64,000 nucleotides of DNA, from contig CAJMOF010000002.1 of the NCBI GenBank assembly GCA_905215065.1, forward strand, positions 62,001 through 126,000, in the 5' to 3' direction. The DNA comes from an uncultured bacterium (GTDB taxonomy: Bacteria; Actinomycetota; Coriobacteriia; Coriobacteriales; Coriobacteriaceae). Of the stretch, positions 26,199-34,864 are shown piece after piece. How positions within the stretch are numbered: position 1 is the first letter of the stretch; every line of letters starts with the position of its first letter. Both the position numbers and the translations under genes were made by a program. Under the pieces are notes generated by a model, which was not told the DNA's origin, made no database searches, and saw only the letters and a list, made by a program, of their open reading frames with translations.

Positions 26199-28949
26199 GT
26201 GAGCGATTGCAAGAGGGTTTACCGTTTTGGAACCGACGCCCAGGGCACCTGTGTCACTGAGGGCGACAAATCCATGAACTTCGTGCTTGGCGGCAAAGGC
26301 GCAAACCTTGCCGAGATGAGCCGCATCGGTCTGCCGGTTCCCGGTGGCTTTACCATTACCTGCCAGACTTGCGTCGAGTACTCCGGTGCCGGCAATGTGT
26401 GGCCCGAGGGCGCACTCGATGAGATCGTTGCCGCTGAGGCGGACCTCGAGGCCCGTTGCGGCAAGAAACTCGGCGATGCCTCCGATCCGCTGCTCGTGTC
26501 GGTTCGCTCGGGCGCTCCGTTCTCCATGCCCGGCATGATGGACACGGTCCTCAACCTGGGCCTCAACGACGATTCCGTCCGGGGCCTTATCGCCCAGACG
26601 CAAAACCCGCGTTTTGCCTGGGACAGCTACCGTCGCTTTATCCAGATGTTCTCCAACGTCGTCATGGGCGTCGACGCCGACCTATTCGAGAACGCCCTGA
26701 CCCAGGCCCGCCTGGTCGCCGGCGTTCGTGTCGATTCCGAGCTTTCGGCCGAGGACCTGCAGGAGCTCGTCGAGACCTTTAAGGGCATCTTCTCCGAGAA
26801 CGTCGAGGCGACCCTGTATCCCGAGCTCGAGGTCGCCGACGGTAAGCCCGTCTTCCCGCACGATCCGGAGCTCCAGCTGCGCCTTGCCATCCAGGCCGTC
26901 TTTGGCAGCTGGATGAACGAGCGCGCCTGCATCTACCGCAAGCAGCACGGCATTTCCGACGAGCTCGGCACCGCCGTCAACGTCCAGGCCATGGCCTTTG
27001 GCAACAAGGGCGAGACCTCTGCGACCGGCGTCGCCTTTACGCGCAACCCGGCCGACGGCACCAAGGAGTTCTATGGCGACTTTTTGGTGAATGCCCAGGG
27101 CGAGGACGTCGTCGCCGGCATCCGAAACACCGAGCCCATCGCCGACCTCAAGACCACCTCGGGCCTCGAGTCCGCAGGCGAGGAGCTCGAGCGCGTGTTC
27201 CTGACGCTCGAGGATCATTACCGCGATATGTGCGATATCGAGTTTACCATCGAGCAGGGCAAGCTCTGGATGCTCCAGACCCGCGTGGGCAAGCGCACCG
27301 CCACTGCCGCCCTGCGCATTGCTATCGAAATGGTCGAGGAGGGCCTCATCACCCGCGAGGAGGCTGTGAGCCGCATCGATCCCGCGCAGCTCGACCAGCT
27401 CCTGCACCCGCAGTTCGACGCCTCCAAGAAGTACGAGGCCCTGGCCAGCGGCCTTAACGCCAGCCCTGGTGCCGCCGTGGGCGAGGTCGTGTTCTCGAGT
27501 GATGACGCCGTCGCGCGCGCCAACGAGGGCCACAAGGTCATTCTGGTCCGCTGGGAGACCAACCCCGACGACCTGAAGGGCATGGTCGCCGCCGAGGGCA
27601 TCCTGACCAGCCACGGTGGCAAGACGAGCCATGCCGCCGTTATCGCCCGCGGCATGGGTACGCCCTGCGTCTGCGGCGTTGAGCGCTTCCACATTGACGC
27701 GGCAGAGAAGGTCGTGCGCATCGAGGGCAGCGACCGCGTGCTGCGCGAGGGCGATGTCATCTCCATCGACGGCACCCAGGGTATCGTCGTCGACGGCGCG
27801 GTTGACCTGGTCTCTGCAGAGCTCACCGGCGACCTGGACACCATCCTGTCTTGGGCCGATGAGATCCGTTTGGACGAGACCGACGGTCACGCCAACCACG
27901 TGCGCGTCAACGCCGACAACCCCGAGGATGCCGAGCTCGCGCTCGAGTTTGGCGCCGAGGCCATCGGTCTATGCCGCACCGAGCACATGTTCCTGGGCGA
28001 TCGCAAGAACATCATCCAGAGCTTTATCCTGTCTGACGATGAGGCCGTGAAGCAGCAGGCCCTGGCCGACTTGCTCAAGGTTCAGACCGAGGACTTCCTG
28101 GCGATGTTCAAGACCATGTCCGGTCGCGATGTGGTCGTCCGCCTGCTCGATCCGCCGCTTCATGAGTTCCTTGATAATCCTCGCGAGCTCGAGGTCGCCA
28201 TCACCAAGAAGGAGGCCGCCGGCGCTCCCGAGGAGGAGCTCACTGCCCTGCGCGCCCGCCTGCGTCGCATCGACGGCATGGTCGAGTCCAACCCCATGCT
28301 GGGCTTGCGCGGCGTGCGCCTGTCCGTCGTCTTTGGCGATCTGCCGCTCATGCAGGTTCGCGCCGTCGCCACGGCCGCTGCCCGCCTTATCAAGGAGGGT
28401 GTCGACCCGCGCCCCGAGATCATGGTTCCGCTCGTTTCCATCACGGCCGAGCATGTCCAGACCCGCGAGGTCATTGAGCGCGTAATCGCCGAGGTTTCCG
28501 CCGAAGAGGGCGTCGGGCTCAATATTCCCGTGGGCACGATGCTCGAGCTGCCGCGTGCCTGCATGGTCGCTGACGAGATCGCCCATCATGCCGACTTCTT
28601 CTGCTTTGGCACCAACGACCTCACCCAGACGACCTTTGGCTTCTCGCGCGATGACGCCGAGGCCAAGTTCATCCCGCTGTACATGCATAAAAAGATTCTG
28701 AAAGACAACCCCTTCGAGACCATCGACGCGGCGGTGCTGGAGCTCGTGCGCCTGGCCGTCGAGAAGGGCCGCGCCACCAATCCCGACATGCACTTTGGCG
28801 TGTGCGGCGAGCACGGCGGCGACCCCAAGTCCATCAAGGGCCTGTTTAACGTGGCCGACGTGGACTACGTGTCCTGCTCGCCCTATCGCGTGCCCCTCGC
28901 GCGCCTGGCTGCCGCTCAGGCCAAGCTCGAGGCCAAGCGCAACGCCTAA
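26199..28949 (+). CDS. ppdK: Pyruvate, phosphate dikinase
   Basis: Interconverts pyruvate + ATP + phosphate with PEP + AMP + pyrophosphate; in anaerobes it serves glycolysis or gluconeogenesis. The N-terminal ATP-grasp domain begins with FVLGGKGANLAEMSRIGLPV. The swivelling phosphohistidine domain has GILTSHGGKTSHAAVIARG (catalytic His and the regulatory Thr beside it, TSH). The C-terminal PEP-binding TIM barrel has GLCRTEHMF, NPMLGLRGVRL, FFCFGTNDLTQTT and GVCGEHGGDP with the catalytic Cys. GTG 26199 is preferred over GTG 26178 because GGAAGGGGAAG lies just upstream. 916 residues. Confidence 0.97.
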   Translation: MSDCKRVYRFGTDAQGTCVTEGDKSMNFVLGGKGANLAEMSRIGLPVPGGFTITCQTCVEYSGAGNVWPEGALDEIVAAEADLEARCGKKLGDASDPLLVSVRSGAPFSMPGMMDTVLNLGLNDDSVRGLIAQTQNPRFAWDSYRRFIQMFSNVVMGVDADLFENALTQARLVAGVRVDSELSAEDLQELVETFKGIFSENVEATLYPELEVADGKPVFPHDPELQLRLAIQAVFGSWMNERACIYRKQHGISDELGTAVNVQAMAFGNKGETSATGVAFTRNPADGTKEFYGDFLVNAQGEDVVAGIRNTEPIADLKTTSGLESAGEELERVFLTLEDHYRDMCDIEFTIEQGKLWMLQTRVGKRTATAALRIAIEMVEEGLITREEAVSRIDPAQLDQLLHPQFDASKKYEALASGLNASPGAAVGEVVFSSDDAVARANEGHKVILVRWETNPDDLKGMVAAEGILTSHGGKTSHAAVIARGMGTPCVCGVERFHIDAAEKVVRIEGSDRVLREGDVISIDGTQGIVVDGAVDLVSAELTGDLDTILSWADEIRLDETDGHANHVRVNADNPEDAELALEFGAEAIGLCRTEHMFLGDRKNIIQSFILSDDEAVKQQALADLLKVQTEDFLAMFKTMSGRDVVVRLLDPPLHEFLDNPRELEVAITKKEAAGAPEEELTALRARLRRIDGMVESNPMLGLRGVRLSVVFGDLPLMQVRAVATAAARLIKEGVDPRPEIMVPLVSITAEHVQTREVIERVIAEVSAEEGVGLNIPVGTMLELPRACMVADEIAHHADFFCFGTNDLTQTTFGFSRDDAEAKFIPLYMHKKILKDNPFETIDAAVLELVRLAVEKGRATNPDMHFGVCGEHGGDPKSIKGLFNVADVDYVSCSPYRVPLARLAAAQAKLEAKRNA

Positions 28950-28987
28950 CGTTTTGGGTGTAGACGCCTAGTGTAGCCCCCCTCATG

Positions 28988-29015
28988 CCGCCCGTCTCAT
29001 TCGCGAGGCGGGCGG
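28988..29015 (+). terminator. Hairpin after ppdK, probable terminator
   Basis: CCGCCCGTCTC (28988-28998) pairs with GAGGCGGGCGG (29005-29015) over 11 bp with one G-U. The following sequence is only moderately T-rich. Confidence 0.5.
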
Positions 29016-29061
29016 TTATCATGTGCGGGTTTTGTCTTTTTGTCTGCGTAAAAAATTGTTC

Positions 29062-29134
29062 TTGCAGCAGAAACCCGCGCGTGTATACTTAAATACGTTT
29101 GTTCAACTACGTGCCGGCCAAGATGGTACGGCAC
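29062..29134 (+). promoter_or_regulatory. rplS promoter and leader hairpin
   Basis: TTGCAG (29062-29067), 16-bp spacer, TATACT (29084-29089). The transcript leader then contains GTGCCG (29111-29116) pairing with CGGCAC (29129-29134), a small hairpin before the rplS site that could serve autoregulation; that role is inferred. Confidence 0.65.
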
Positions 29135-29158
29135 CTCTAGAAGAGTAAGGAATTGCAC

Positions 29159-29500
29159 ATGGATTACATCCGCGCAATCGAGCGTCAGCAGATCCGCGAG
29201 GACATTCCTCAGGTTCGCGTCGCCGACAACGTCAAGGTTCACTACCGCATTAAGGAAGGCGACCGCGAGCGCATTCAGGTCTTCCAGGGCGACGTCATCC
29301 GCATGGCCGGCGCCGGTGCCCGCGAGACCTTCACCGTCCGCAAGATGTCCTTCGGTGTCGGTGTTGAGCGTACCTTCCCGCTTCACAGCCCCAAGATCGC
29401 CAAGCTCGAGGTCGTTCGTCATGGTCGCGTCCGTCGCGCCAAGCTGTACTACCTCCGCGACAAGGTGGGCAAGGCTGCTCGCATCCCCGAGAAGCGCTAA
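29159..29500 (+). CDS. rplS: 50S ribosomal protein L19
   Basis: L19 lies at the 30S-50S interface. RVADNVKVHYRIKEGDRERI, VFQGDVIRM and FGVGVERTFPLHSPKI are diagnostic. ATG 29159 is eight bases after AAGG; the in-frame TTG 29153 would be only two bases from it. 113 residues. A strong terminator follows, so it may be a single-gene transcript. Confidence 0.97.
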   Translation: MDYIRAIERQQIREDIPQVRVADNVKVHYRIKEGDRERIQVFQGDVIRMAGAGARETFTVRKMSFGVGVERTFPLHSPKIAKLEVVRHGRVRRAKLYYLRDKVGKAARIPEKR

Positions 29501-29535
29501 GAAGATCGCAGCGTCTGTCCACTCGTTTGGACACA

Positions 29536-29565
29536 AGGGTCACCTTCGGGTGGCCCTTCTTTTTA
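29536..29565 (+). terminator. Rho-independent terminator after rplS
   Basis: AGGGTCACC (29536-29544) and GGTGGCCCT (29549-29557) form a 9-bp stem with a stable TTCG tetraloop, followed by TCTTTTTAT. Confidence 0.9.
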
Positions 29566-29593
29566 TCTGATTTGCATGCAAGGAGGGCCTGGT

Positions 29594-30382
29594 ATGGCCA
29601 ATATGACGAGCTCGGTTTCGGCATCGCAGGTTGCCGGTGAGTTGGCGAGCGCTACGTTTGAGGAGATCCCCGCCCTCGTGGAGCATTATCGCGAGGACCC
29701 GCGCCAGCAGGTGATCAAGGCTTGCGAGCGTGCTCTTAAGCGCCATGCCAAGGAACTTGCCGAGCGCGAGCGCGTCAATGACATGTACGAGCTTATGCAT
29801 GAGCTTGGTGGCGATGGGGTGGTCGTTGGTGTCGACGAGGTGGGTCGCGGATCGGTGGCCGGCCCTTTGACGGTATGCGCCGTCTGTCTTCCTATGGAGC
29901 CGCGCGTCTGGGGTATCAACGATTCCAAAAAGCTCACGCCCGCGCGCCGCGAGTTGCTCTCAGTGAAGATTGCCGAGGTGGCGACGGCGATCGGTTTTTG
30001 CCATATCGCGCCGAAGGATATCGATGAAATGGGCATGGCCCGTGCTATCCGTACTGCCGTTGCGGGCGCCGTGGCCGATACGGGACTTGAGCCCGACTGC
30101 GTCCTCATGGATGGTAACCCCTTGGGCGCCGTTCCTAACGAGCGCGATGTGGTGAAGGGCGATGCCAAAATCGCCTGCATCGCCGCGGCGTCCATCATGG
30201 CCAAGGTCACGCGTGACGAGATGATGGTCGAGTACGACGCCGAGTATCCCGAGTACCATCTGGCCGAGTCGAAAGGCTACGCAAGCCCCGAGCATATCGA
30301 GGCCATTCGCAAACATGGACTTTGTCCACTGCACCGCGTGAGCTTTTGCGGAAACTTTCTGCAGACTGAGCGCCTTTTCTAG
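29594..30382 (+). CDS. rnhB: Ribonuclease HII
   Basis: Cleaves RNA in RNA-DNA hybrids and removes misincorporated ribonucleotides. The motif GVDEVGRGSVAGPL holds the paired Asp-Glu of the active site; VLMDGN and GDAKIACIAAASIMAKVTRD hold the further metal-binding residues. The N-terminal 75 residues are a helical extension typical of Gram-positive RNase HII. ATG 29594 is seven bases after AGGAGG and is preferred over ATG 29576, which precedes the site. Confidence 0.95.
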   Translation: MANMTSSVSASQVAGELASATFEEIPALVEHYREDPRQQVIKACERALKRHAKELAERERVNDMYELMHELGGDGVVVGVDEVGRGSVAGPLTVCAVCLPMEPRVWGINDSKKLTPARRELLSVKIAEVATAIGFCHIAPKDIDEMGMARAIRTAVAGAVADTGLEPDCVLMDGNPLGAVPNERDVVKGDAKIACIAAASIMAKVTRDEMMVEYDAEYPEYHLAESKGYASPEHIEAIRKHGLCPLHRVSFCGNFLQTERLF

Positions 30383-30431
30383 GTCAATTGTGGAGACAGG
30401 GACCTCTGGGGTTTTATAAACCTGCTGGTGG

Positions 30432-30473
30432 CGGGCCGTATGCAACACCATTGCTGCGTACGGCCCGTTTTTT
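30432..30473 (+). terminator. Rho-independent terminator after rnhB
   Basis: CGGGCCGTA (30432-30440) pairs with TACGGCCCG (30459-30467), extendable inward by a few pairs, and is followed by TTTTTT (30468-30473). It separates rnhB from the yraN-comM-dprA group. Confidence 0.88.
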
Positions 30474-30483
30474 GACGGCATTT

Positions 30484-30500
30484 GGTCAGCTTTTGGTTTG
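30484..30500 (+). promoter_or_regulatory. Shared 17-bp motif upstream of yraN-comM-dprA
   Basis: GGTCAGCTTTTGGTTTG lies directly after the rnhB terminator and 71 bp before the yraN ATG. An identical copy at 59844-59860 lies 75 bp before comEA. It is a candidate operator or alternative-sigma promoter element for transformation genes. Confidence 0.6.
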
Positions 30501-30571
30501 CTTCCGGTACTTACCCGCACGAAAGGTGCCCTCATCATCGGGGCAATGCAGCGTGCGGGAAAGGAGACCCC

Positions 30572-31057
30572 ATGAGTGCCGCAAGCAAAAAGAGCAAGAC
30601 GCAGCAGCTCAAGGAGCGTTGGGAAAACGGCGAGCTCGACTGCGGGGCGATGACGCCTGAGTTTATCAAGGGACTCAGTCCCCGCGAGCTGGGCATGCTG
30701 GGCGAGCTGATCACCATCGACTACTTTAACGAGCGCGGCTACACCTTGCTGGAGCAGGGTTATCGTTGCTCCGAGGGCGAGGCCGATCTGGTGCTGCTCG
30801 ATGAACTCGACGATGTCGTGGTGATGGCCGAGGTCAAGACCAGACGCGTCGCACTGGATTGCAGCACGCGGGTCTTTCCCGAGGAGGCCGTGGACGCCCA
30901 AAAGCAACGCCGCTACCGCCGCATCGCAAGTTGCTATCTCATGGAGCATTATCCGCTCAAGGCGATTCGCTTCGATGCCGTGGGTGTCACCATTCGTGGC
31001 GGGCATATCGCCGAGATCGAGCATCAGTACAACGCGTTCGATTGGCAGGTGTCGTGA
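30572..31057 (+). CDS. YraN family (UPF0102) predicted endonuclease
   Basis: A small restriction-endonuclease-fold protein. GELITIDYFNERGYTLLEQGYR gives the family opening (G-E--A--YL---GY-IL--N-R equivalent), and GEADLVLLD...VVMAEVKTR gives the E-D-ExK active-site set. About 40 extra N-terminal residues precede the domain. ATG 30572 follows AAGGAG. Its stop overlaps the comM start by one base (TGATG), so the two are probably translationally coupled. Confidence 0.88.
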   Translation: MSAASKKSKTQQLKERWENGELDCGAMTPEFIKGLSPRELGMLGELITIDYFNERGYTLLEQGYRCSEGEADLVLLDELDDVVVMAEVKTRRVALDCSTRVFPEEAVDAQKQRRYRRIASCYLMEHYPLKAIRFDAVGVTIRGGHIAEIEHQYNAFDWQVS

Positions 31058-32580
31058 TGGCGTTCGAGACGTTTGCCGTTCACGCGGCCTGCATCCGTGG
31101 CGTCGAGGCGATTCATGTCACGGTCGAGGTCTCGCTTGCCGGTGGTGTTCCGGGCATCCAAATGCTCGGCATTCCGAGTATGGAGGTGATGGAGTCACGC
31201 GGTCGTATTCGCTGCGCGATGCGCTCCGCCGGGTTCGAGATCCCACGCTCGGGCATTACGGTCAACCTAGCGCCCGGCGATATTCGCAAGACCGGTAGCG
31301 GCTTTGATCTGCCCATCGCCATCGCGGTTCTGGCGGCCGATGGGCAGATTCCCCGTGACAACCTCGATCGCTGCCTTATCGCCGGCGAGCTCGGCTTGGA
31401 CGGTACGGTGCTTCCCGTCAAGGGCGAGGTGGCGTTTCAGCTATTGGCGCGTGATATGGGGCTGTCCTTTATCGCCGGCAGGTCCGATCAGCATGTGCCG
31501 CTCGCGGGCGTGGATTGTGGATTCATCGATCATTTGTCTCAGCTTGCCCATGGCATGGGCGAGGCGGCTCGGCACTATCTGGATTCCGAGGGCGTCGAGG
31601 CGACCTTTGAGCCTGAGCTCGACTATGCCGACGTGCTGGGGCAGGAAGTCGCTAAACGCGGCATGGCGCTTGCGGCGGCAGGAGAACTCGGCTTGCTCAT
31701 GATCGGGTCCCCGGGATCGGGCAAGACGATGCTCGCGCGTCGTATGACCGGCATCCTGCCCGAGCTTTCCGTTGAGGATCAACAGGAGGCGCTGTGCATC
31801 CATTCGGTTTTGGGTGAGAACATTGATGGCTTGTTGGCGGGGCACCGGCCCTTCCGCAGTCCCCATCACAGTATTTCGACCGCAGGTCTTATCGGCGGTG
31901 GGCGCCCGGTGCACCCGGGTGAGATCAGCCTTGCTCATGGCGGCGTGCTATTTTTGGACGAGCTTGCCGAGTTTCCCACGGGTGTGCTGCAGACGCTGCG
32001 TCAGCCCATCGAACGCGGCTACGTCAGGATCGTACGCGTCGACGGGGCTTTTACCTTCCCGTCGCGCTTTCAGCTGCTGGCTGCGAGCAATCCCTGCCCC
32101 TGCGGCTTTTTGGGCGATCGTGAGGTACCGTGTCGCTGCTCGGCGGCGATGGTCGAGCGCTATCGGTCTAAACTGCGCGGTCCTTTGGCCGACCGTATCG
32201 ACATGATGATCGATGTGACCCGTCCCGACCCTCAGGTGATTATCGAGGGCGCGGAGGGTATGTCGTCAGCTGAGTTACGTGACTACGTTGTGCGCGGTCG
32301 CGCTTTTCGCGCTTGGCGCGAATCCCGTATGGACGATGCGGATGCCGAGGCCGAGGATGACGAGACACGGTCCATTGACGGCGTCGTTTCGACCTTTGAG
32401 CTCGATGATGCGGCGGAGAAGTGTGTGCTCGGCCTGTCGAAGCGCACGCATCTCACGGGCCGCGGCATCGTGCGCCTGGTTCGCATTGCGCGCACGATCG
32501 CAGATGTCGCCGGGAGCGAGCATGTGACGCAGGACCACGTGCTCGAGGCGGCGATGTACCAGGGAAGGAGGGACCAATGA
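31057..32580 (+). CDS. comM: Mg-chelatase-like AAA+ ATPase of the YifB/ComM family
   Basis: In naturally transformable bacteria ComM is a helicase that extends heteroduplex joints during DNA uptake. The N-terminal Lon-like fold is visible (VHVTVEV-type start, GLPSM-like GIPSMEVMESRGRIR). The ATPase has Walker A GSPGSGKTMLARRM, the FRSPHHSIS motif, Walker B VLFLDELAEF and zinc-finger-like CPCGFLGDREVPCRC. The product is 507 residues. ATG 31057 gives the normal MAFETFAVHAACIRG N-terminus; the frame is open further upstream but lacks family similarity. It overlaps dprA by 4 bp. Confidence 0.92.
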   Translation: MAFETFAVHAACIRGVEAIHVTVEVSLAGGVPGIQMLGIPSMEVMESRGRIRCAMRSAGFEIPRSGITVNLAPGDIRKTGSGFDLPIAIAVLAADGQIPRDNLDRCLIAGELGLDGTVLPVKGEVAFQLLARDMGLSFIAGRSDQHVPLAGVDCGFIDHLSQLAHGMGEAARHYLDSEGVEATFEPELDYADVLGQEVAKRGMALAAAGELGLLMIGSPGSGKTMLARRMTGILPELSVEDQQEALCIHSVLGENIDGLLAGHRPFRSPHHSISTAGLIGGGRPVHPGEISLAHGGVLFLDELAEFPTGVLQTLRQPIERGYVRIVRVDGAFTFPSRFQLLAASNPCPCGFLGDREVPCRCSAAMVERYRSKLRGPLADRIDMMIDVTRPDPQVIIEGAEGMSSAELRDYVVRGRAFRAWRESRMDDADAEAEDDETRSIDGVVSTFELDDAAEKCVLGLSKRTHLTGRGIVRLVRIARTIADVAGSEHVTQDHVLEAAMYQGRRDQ

Positions 32581-33512
32581 TGGCCGAGGGAACCTTCGAG
32601 CTGCATCCAGGTGATACGTTGTATCCCGAGACCGTTTTGGAGCTTTCTGATGTACCCCAGACGCTCTATGTGCGCGGCAACCCCGAGGTGCTTTCGACGC
32701 CCGCGCTCTCCATCATCGGCGCGCGCAAGGCCTCGCCGTATGGTCTTGCCGTGGCAGAGCTTGCGTCAAAGGTGGCGGTCGAGGCGGGCGTGACGGTAGT
32801 CTCGGGCGGCGCGGTCGGTTGTGACCAGGCCTCGGGTTGGGCTGCGGTCAACGCTGGCGGCAAACACGTCGTGGTGCTGGGGACGGGCGCCGACGTGGTC
32901 TACCCGCGTTCGAGCGCGGGGCTTATTACGCGCACGCTCGATACGGGTGGCGCGGTCGTGTCGATCTCTCCGTGGGGCATGGGTCCGCGCAAGTTTGCCT
33001 TTCCGCGCCGCAATCGCGTAATCGCGGCCTTGTCGCAAGCCCTCTTTGTATCCGAGGCGGGTATGCCTTCCGGGACGTTTTCTACAGCCGAGGCTGCTAT
33101 GGATTTGGGGCGAGAACTTCTTGCCGTGCCGGGGTCGATCCTATCGCCCGAGTCGCGTGGCACGAATTACCTCATTGCGAACGGTGCCTGCTGCATCATC
33201 GACGAGGAATCTATCGAGATGGCTATTTCACGCATCTACGGCACCCTGCGCTACTCGCGCCCCGATGCTCCCGGCATTGCCGACCTAGATCAAACACAGC
33301 AGACCGTGATGCATGCACTCATCGCCTCTCCGCTCAAGGTCGACGACATCGCGGCACTCGTCTCGCTCGATGCCGTTGGCGTACTTAAGCTCCTGGGTTC
33401 GCTTGAGCTCGAGGGCCTTATCGAGCGCATGATGGATGGAAGGTATGCGCCCTCCAAGTTTGCTCTTCACGCCCAGACACCCTTCGGTCACAATGGAAAA
33501 CATGTCAATTAG
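32577..33512 (+). CDS. dprA: DNA-processing protein DprA, short form
   Basis: Loads RecA on incoming single-stranded DNA during transformation. The Rossmann-like DprA domain is visible: LSIIGARKASPYG, VVSGGAVGCDQASG, VVVLGTGADVVYP, SISPWGMGPRKFAFPRRNRVIAALS (in part) and LAVPGSI. A C-terminal winged helix follows (KVDDIAALVSLDAVGVLKLLGSLELEGLIER, in part). The N-terminal SAM domain of about 60 residues found in many homologues is absent; 311 residues. The usual GID..AH segment reads GCDQASG. SD GGAAGGAGGG; ATG 32580 is an equally possible start. Confidence 0.9.
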   Translation: MMAEGTFELHPGDTLYPETVLELSDVPQTLYVRGNPEVLSTPALSIIGARKASPYGLAVAELASKVAVEAGVTVVSGGAVGCDQASGWAAVNAGGKHVVVLGTGADVVYPRSSAGLITRTLDTGGAVVSISPWGMGPRKFAFPRRNRVIAALSQALFVSEAGMPSGTFSTAEAAMDLGRELLAVPGSILSPESRGTNYLIANGACCIIDEESIEMAISRIYGTLRYSRPDAPGIADLDQTQQTVMHALIASPLKVDDIAALVSLDAVGVLKLLGSLELEGLIERMMDGRYAPSKFALHAQTPFGHNGKHVN

Positions 33513-33526
33513 AAAGGTGTTTGCAG

Positions 33527-34864
33527 ATGCTGTTTGATCAGGTGACGGTTATCGGTGGCGGTCTGGCGGGTTCGGAGTGCGCGATTCAGCTGGCGGATCG
33601 CGGGTTTTCCGTAAAGCTGTGCGAGATGCGCCCCCAGGTGAGCTCCCCGGCCCACCATACCGATCACCTGGCAGAGCTCGTCTGTTCCAATTCGTTTAAG
33701 TCGACCCGTCCGGATTCCGCGGCTGGTTTGCTGAAGGCCGAGCTTGAGCGCATGGGTTCAGTCCTGCTCGATTGCGCCCATCGCGCGGCTGTTCCCGCCG
33801 GCGGTGCCCTGGCGGTCGACCGCGTCAAGTTTTCCGAGCTTGTCGAGGCCGAGGTTGCCGCCCGTCCCAATATCGAGATCATTCACGGCGAGGTCACGCA
33901 GATTCCCGAAGGTCACGTGGTCATTGCCGCCGGCCCCTTGTGCTCGCCGGCGCTGAGCGAAGAGGTCATGAAGCTCGTCGGTGGCGACGCCCTTGCGTTC
34001 TTCGATGCCGCGGCGCCGATCGTCGATGCCTCCACGCTCGATATGGACGTGCTGTTCTCGCAGTCGCGCTACGAGGAGCAGGGGAGCGGCGACTATCTCA
34101 ACGCTCCGCTCAACAAGGAGGAGTACGAGGCCTTTATCGAGGCGCTTACCACGGCAGGCCGCGTGGTGCTCAAGGACTTTGAGGGCGGCGATCTGTTCCA
34201 GGCCTGCCAGCCTGCCGAGGAAGTTGCGCGCACCGGCAAGGACGCCATTCGCTTTGGCGCCATGAAGCCCGTCGGCCTCACCGACCCGCGAACCGGTCGT
34301 CGTCCCTGGGCGGCGATTCAGCTGCGTGCCGAGAATAAGGAGAAGACCGCCTATAACCTGGTGGGCTTCCAGACCAACCTGACCTTTGGCGAGCAGAAGC
34401 GCGTCTTCCATATGGTGCCGGGCCTGGAGAACGCTGAGTTCTTCCGCTACGGTGTCATGCACCGCAATACCTTTGTCGACGCCCCGCACGTGCTCGATGG
34501 CACCTTCGCCGTGCCCGGTACCGGTGTGCGCCTGGCCGGTCAGATCACCGGCACCGAGGGGTACATGGAAGCCGTGGCGACAGGTCTGCTCGCAGCGCTC
34601 AACACCTATGCCGATGCTATCGGTGCCGCGGGCGTCGAGTTGCCGCGTGTGGGTGCCCTGGGTGCGCTCGTGGGCTATGCGACCGATCCTGCCACCGTGG
34701 GCTATCAGCCCATGCATGTCAACTTTGGCCTGGTGCCGCCACTCGAGGATGGTAAGCGCCACAGCAAGCGCGACCGCTACCAGGCCTATACGGACCGTGC
34801 GCTCGAGGCCCTTGATGCCTATCTGGCCACTCGTCCTGATCTGTTTGGAGGCGACCGGTCATAG
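33527..34864 (+). CDS. trmFO: Folate/FAD-dependent tRNA U54 methyltransferase TrmFO
   Basis: Forms ribothymidine at tRNA position 54 using methylenetetrahydrofolate and FAD. The N-terminus holds the FAD motif VIGGGLAGSECA, then CEMRP and ELVCSNSFKS. The catalytic-region landmarks CSPALSEE and GCIMTGTEGY-like GQITGTEGYMEA are present near the end. ATG 33527 lies nine bases after AAAGG, better than TTG 33521. In Firmicutes topA normally lies between dprA and trmFO; it is absent here. Confidence 0.95.
   Translation: MLFDQVTVIGGGLAGSECAIQLADRGFSVKLCEMRPQVSSPAHHTDHLAELVCSNSFKSTRPDSAAGLLKAELERMGSVLLDCAHRAAVPAGGALAVDRVKFSELVEAEVAARPNIEIIHGEVTQIPEGHVVIAAGPLCSPALSEEVMKLVGGDALAFFDAAAPIVDASTLDMDVLFSQSRYEEQGSGDYLNAPLNKEEYEAFIEALTTAGRVVLKDFEGGDLFQACQPAEEVARTGKDAIRFGAMKPVGLTDPRTGRRPWAAIQLRAENKEKTAYNLVGFQTNLTFGEQKRVFHMVPGLENAEFFRYGVMHRNTFVDAPHVLDGTFAVPGTGVRLAGQITGTEGYMEAVATGLLAALNTYADAIGAAGVELPRVGALGALVGYATDPATVGYQPMHVNFGLVPPLEDGKRHSKRDRYQAYTDRALEALDAYLATRPDLFGGDRS

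Noticed and set aside
30460..30500. ComK-type AT boxes or a Streptococcus cin-box upstream of yraN
   Set aside because: The T-run belongs to the rnhB terminator, no matching AAAA-N5-TTTT arrangement exists, and TACGAATA is absent.
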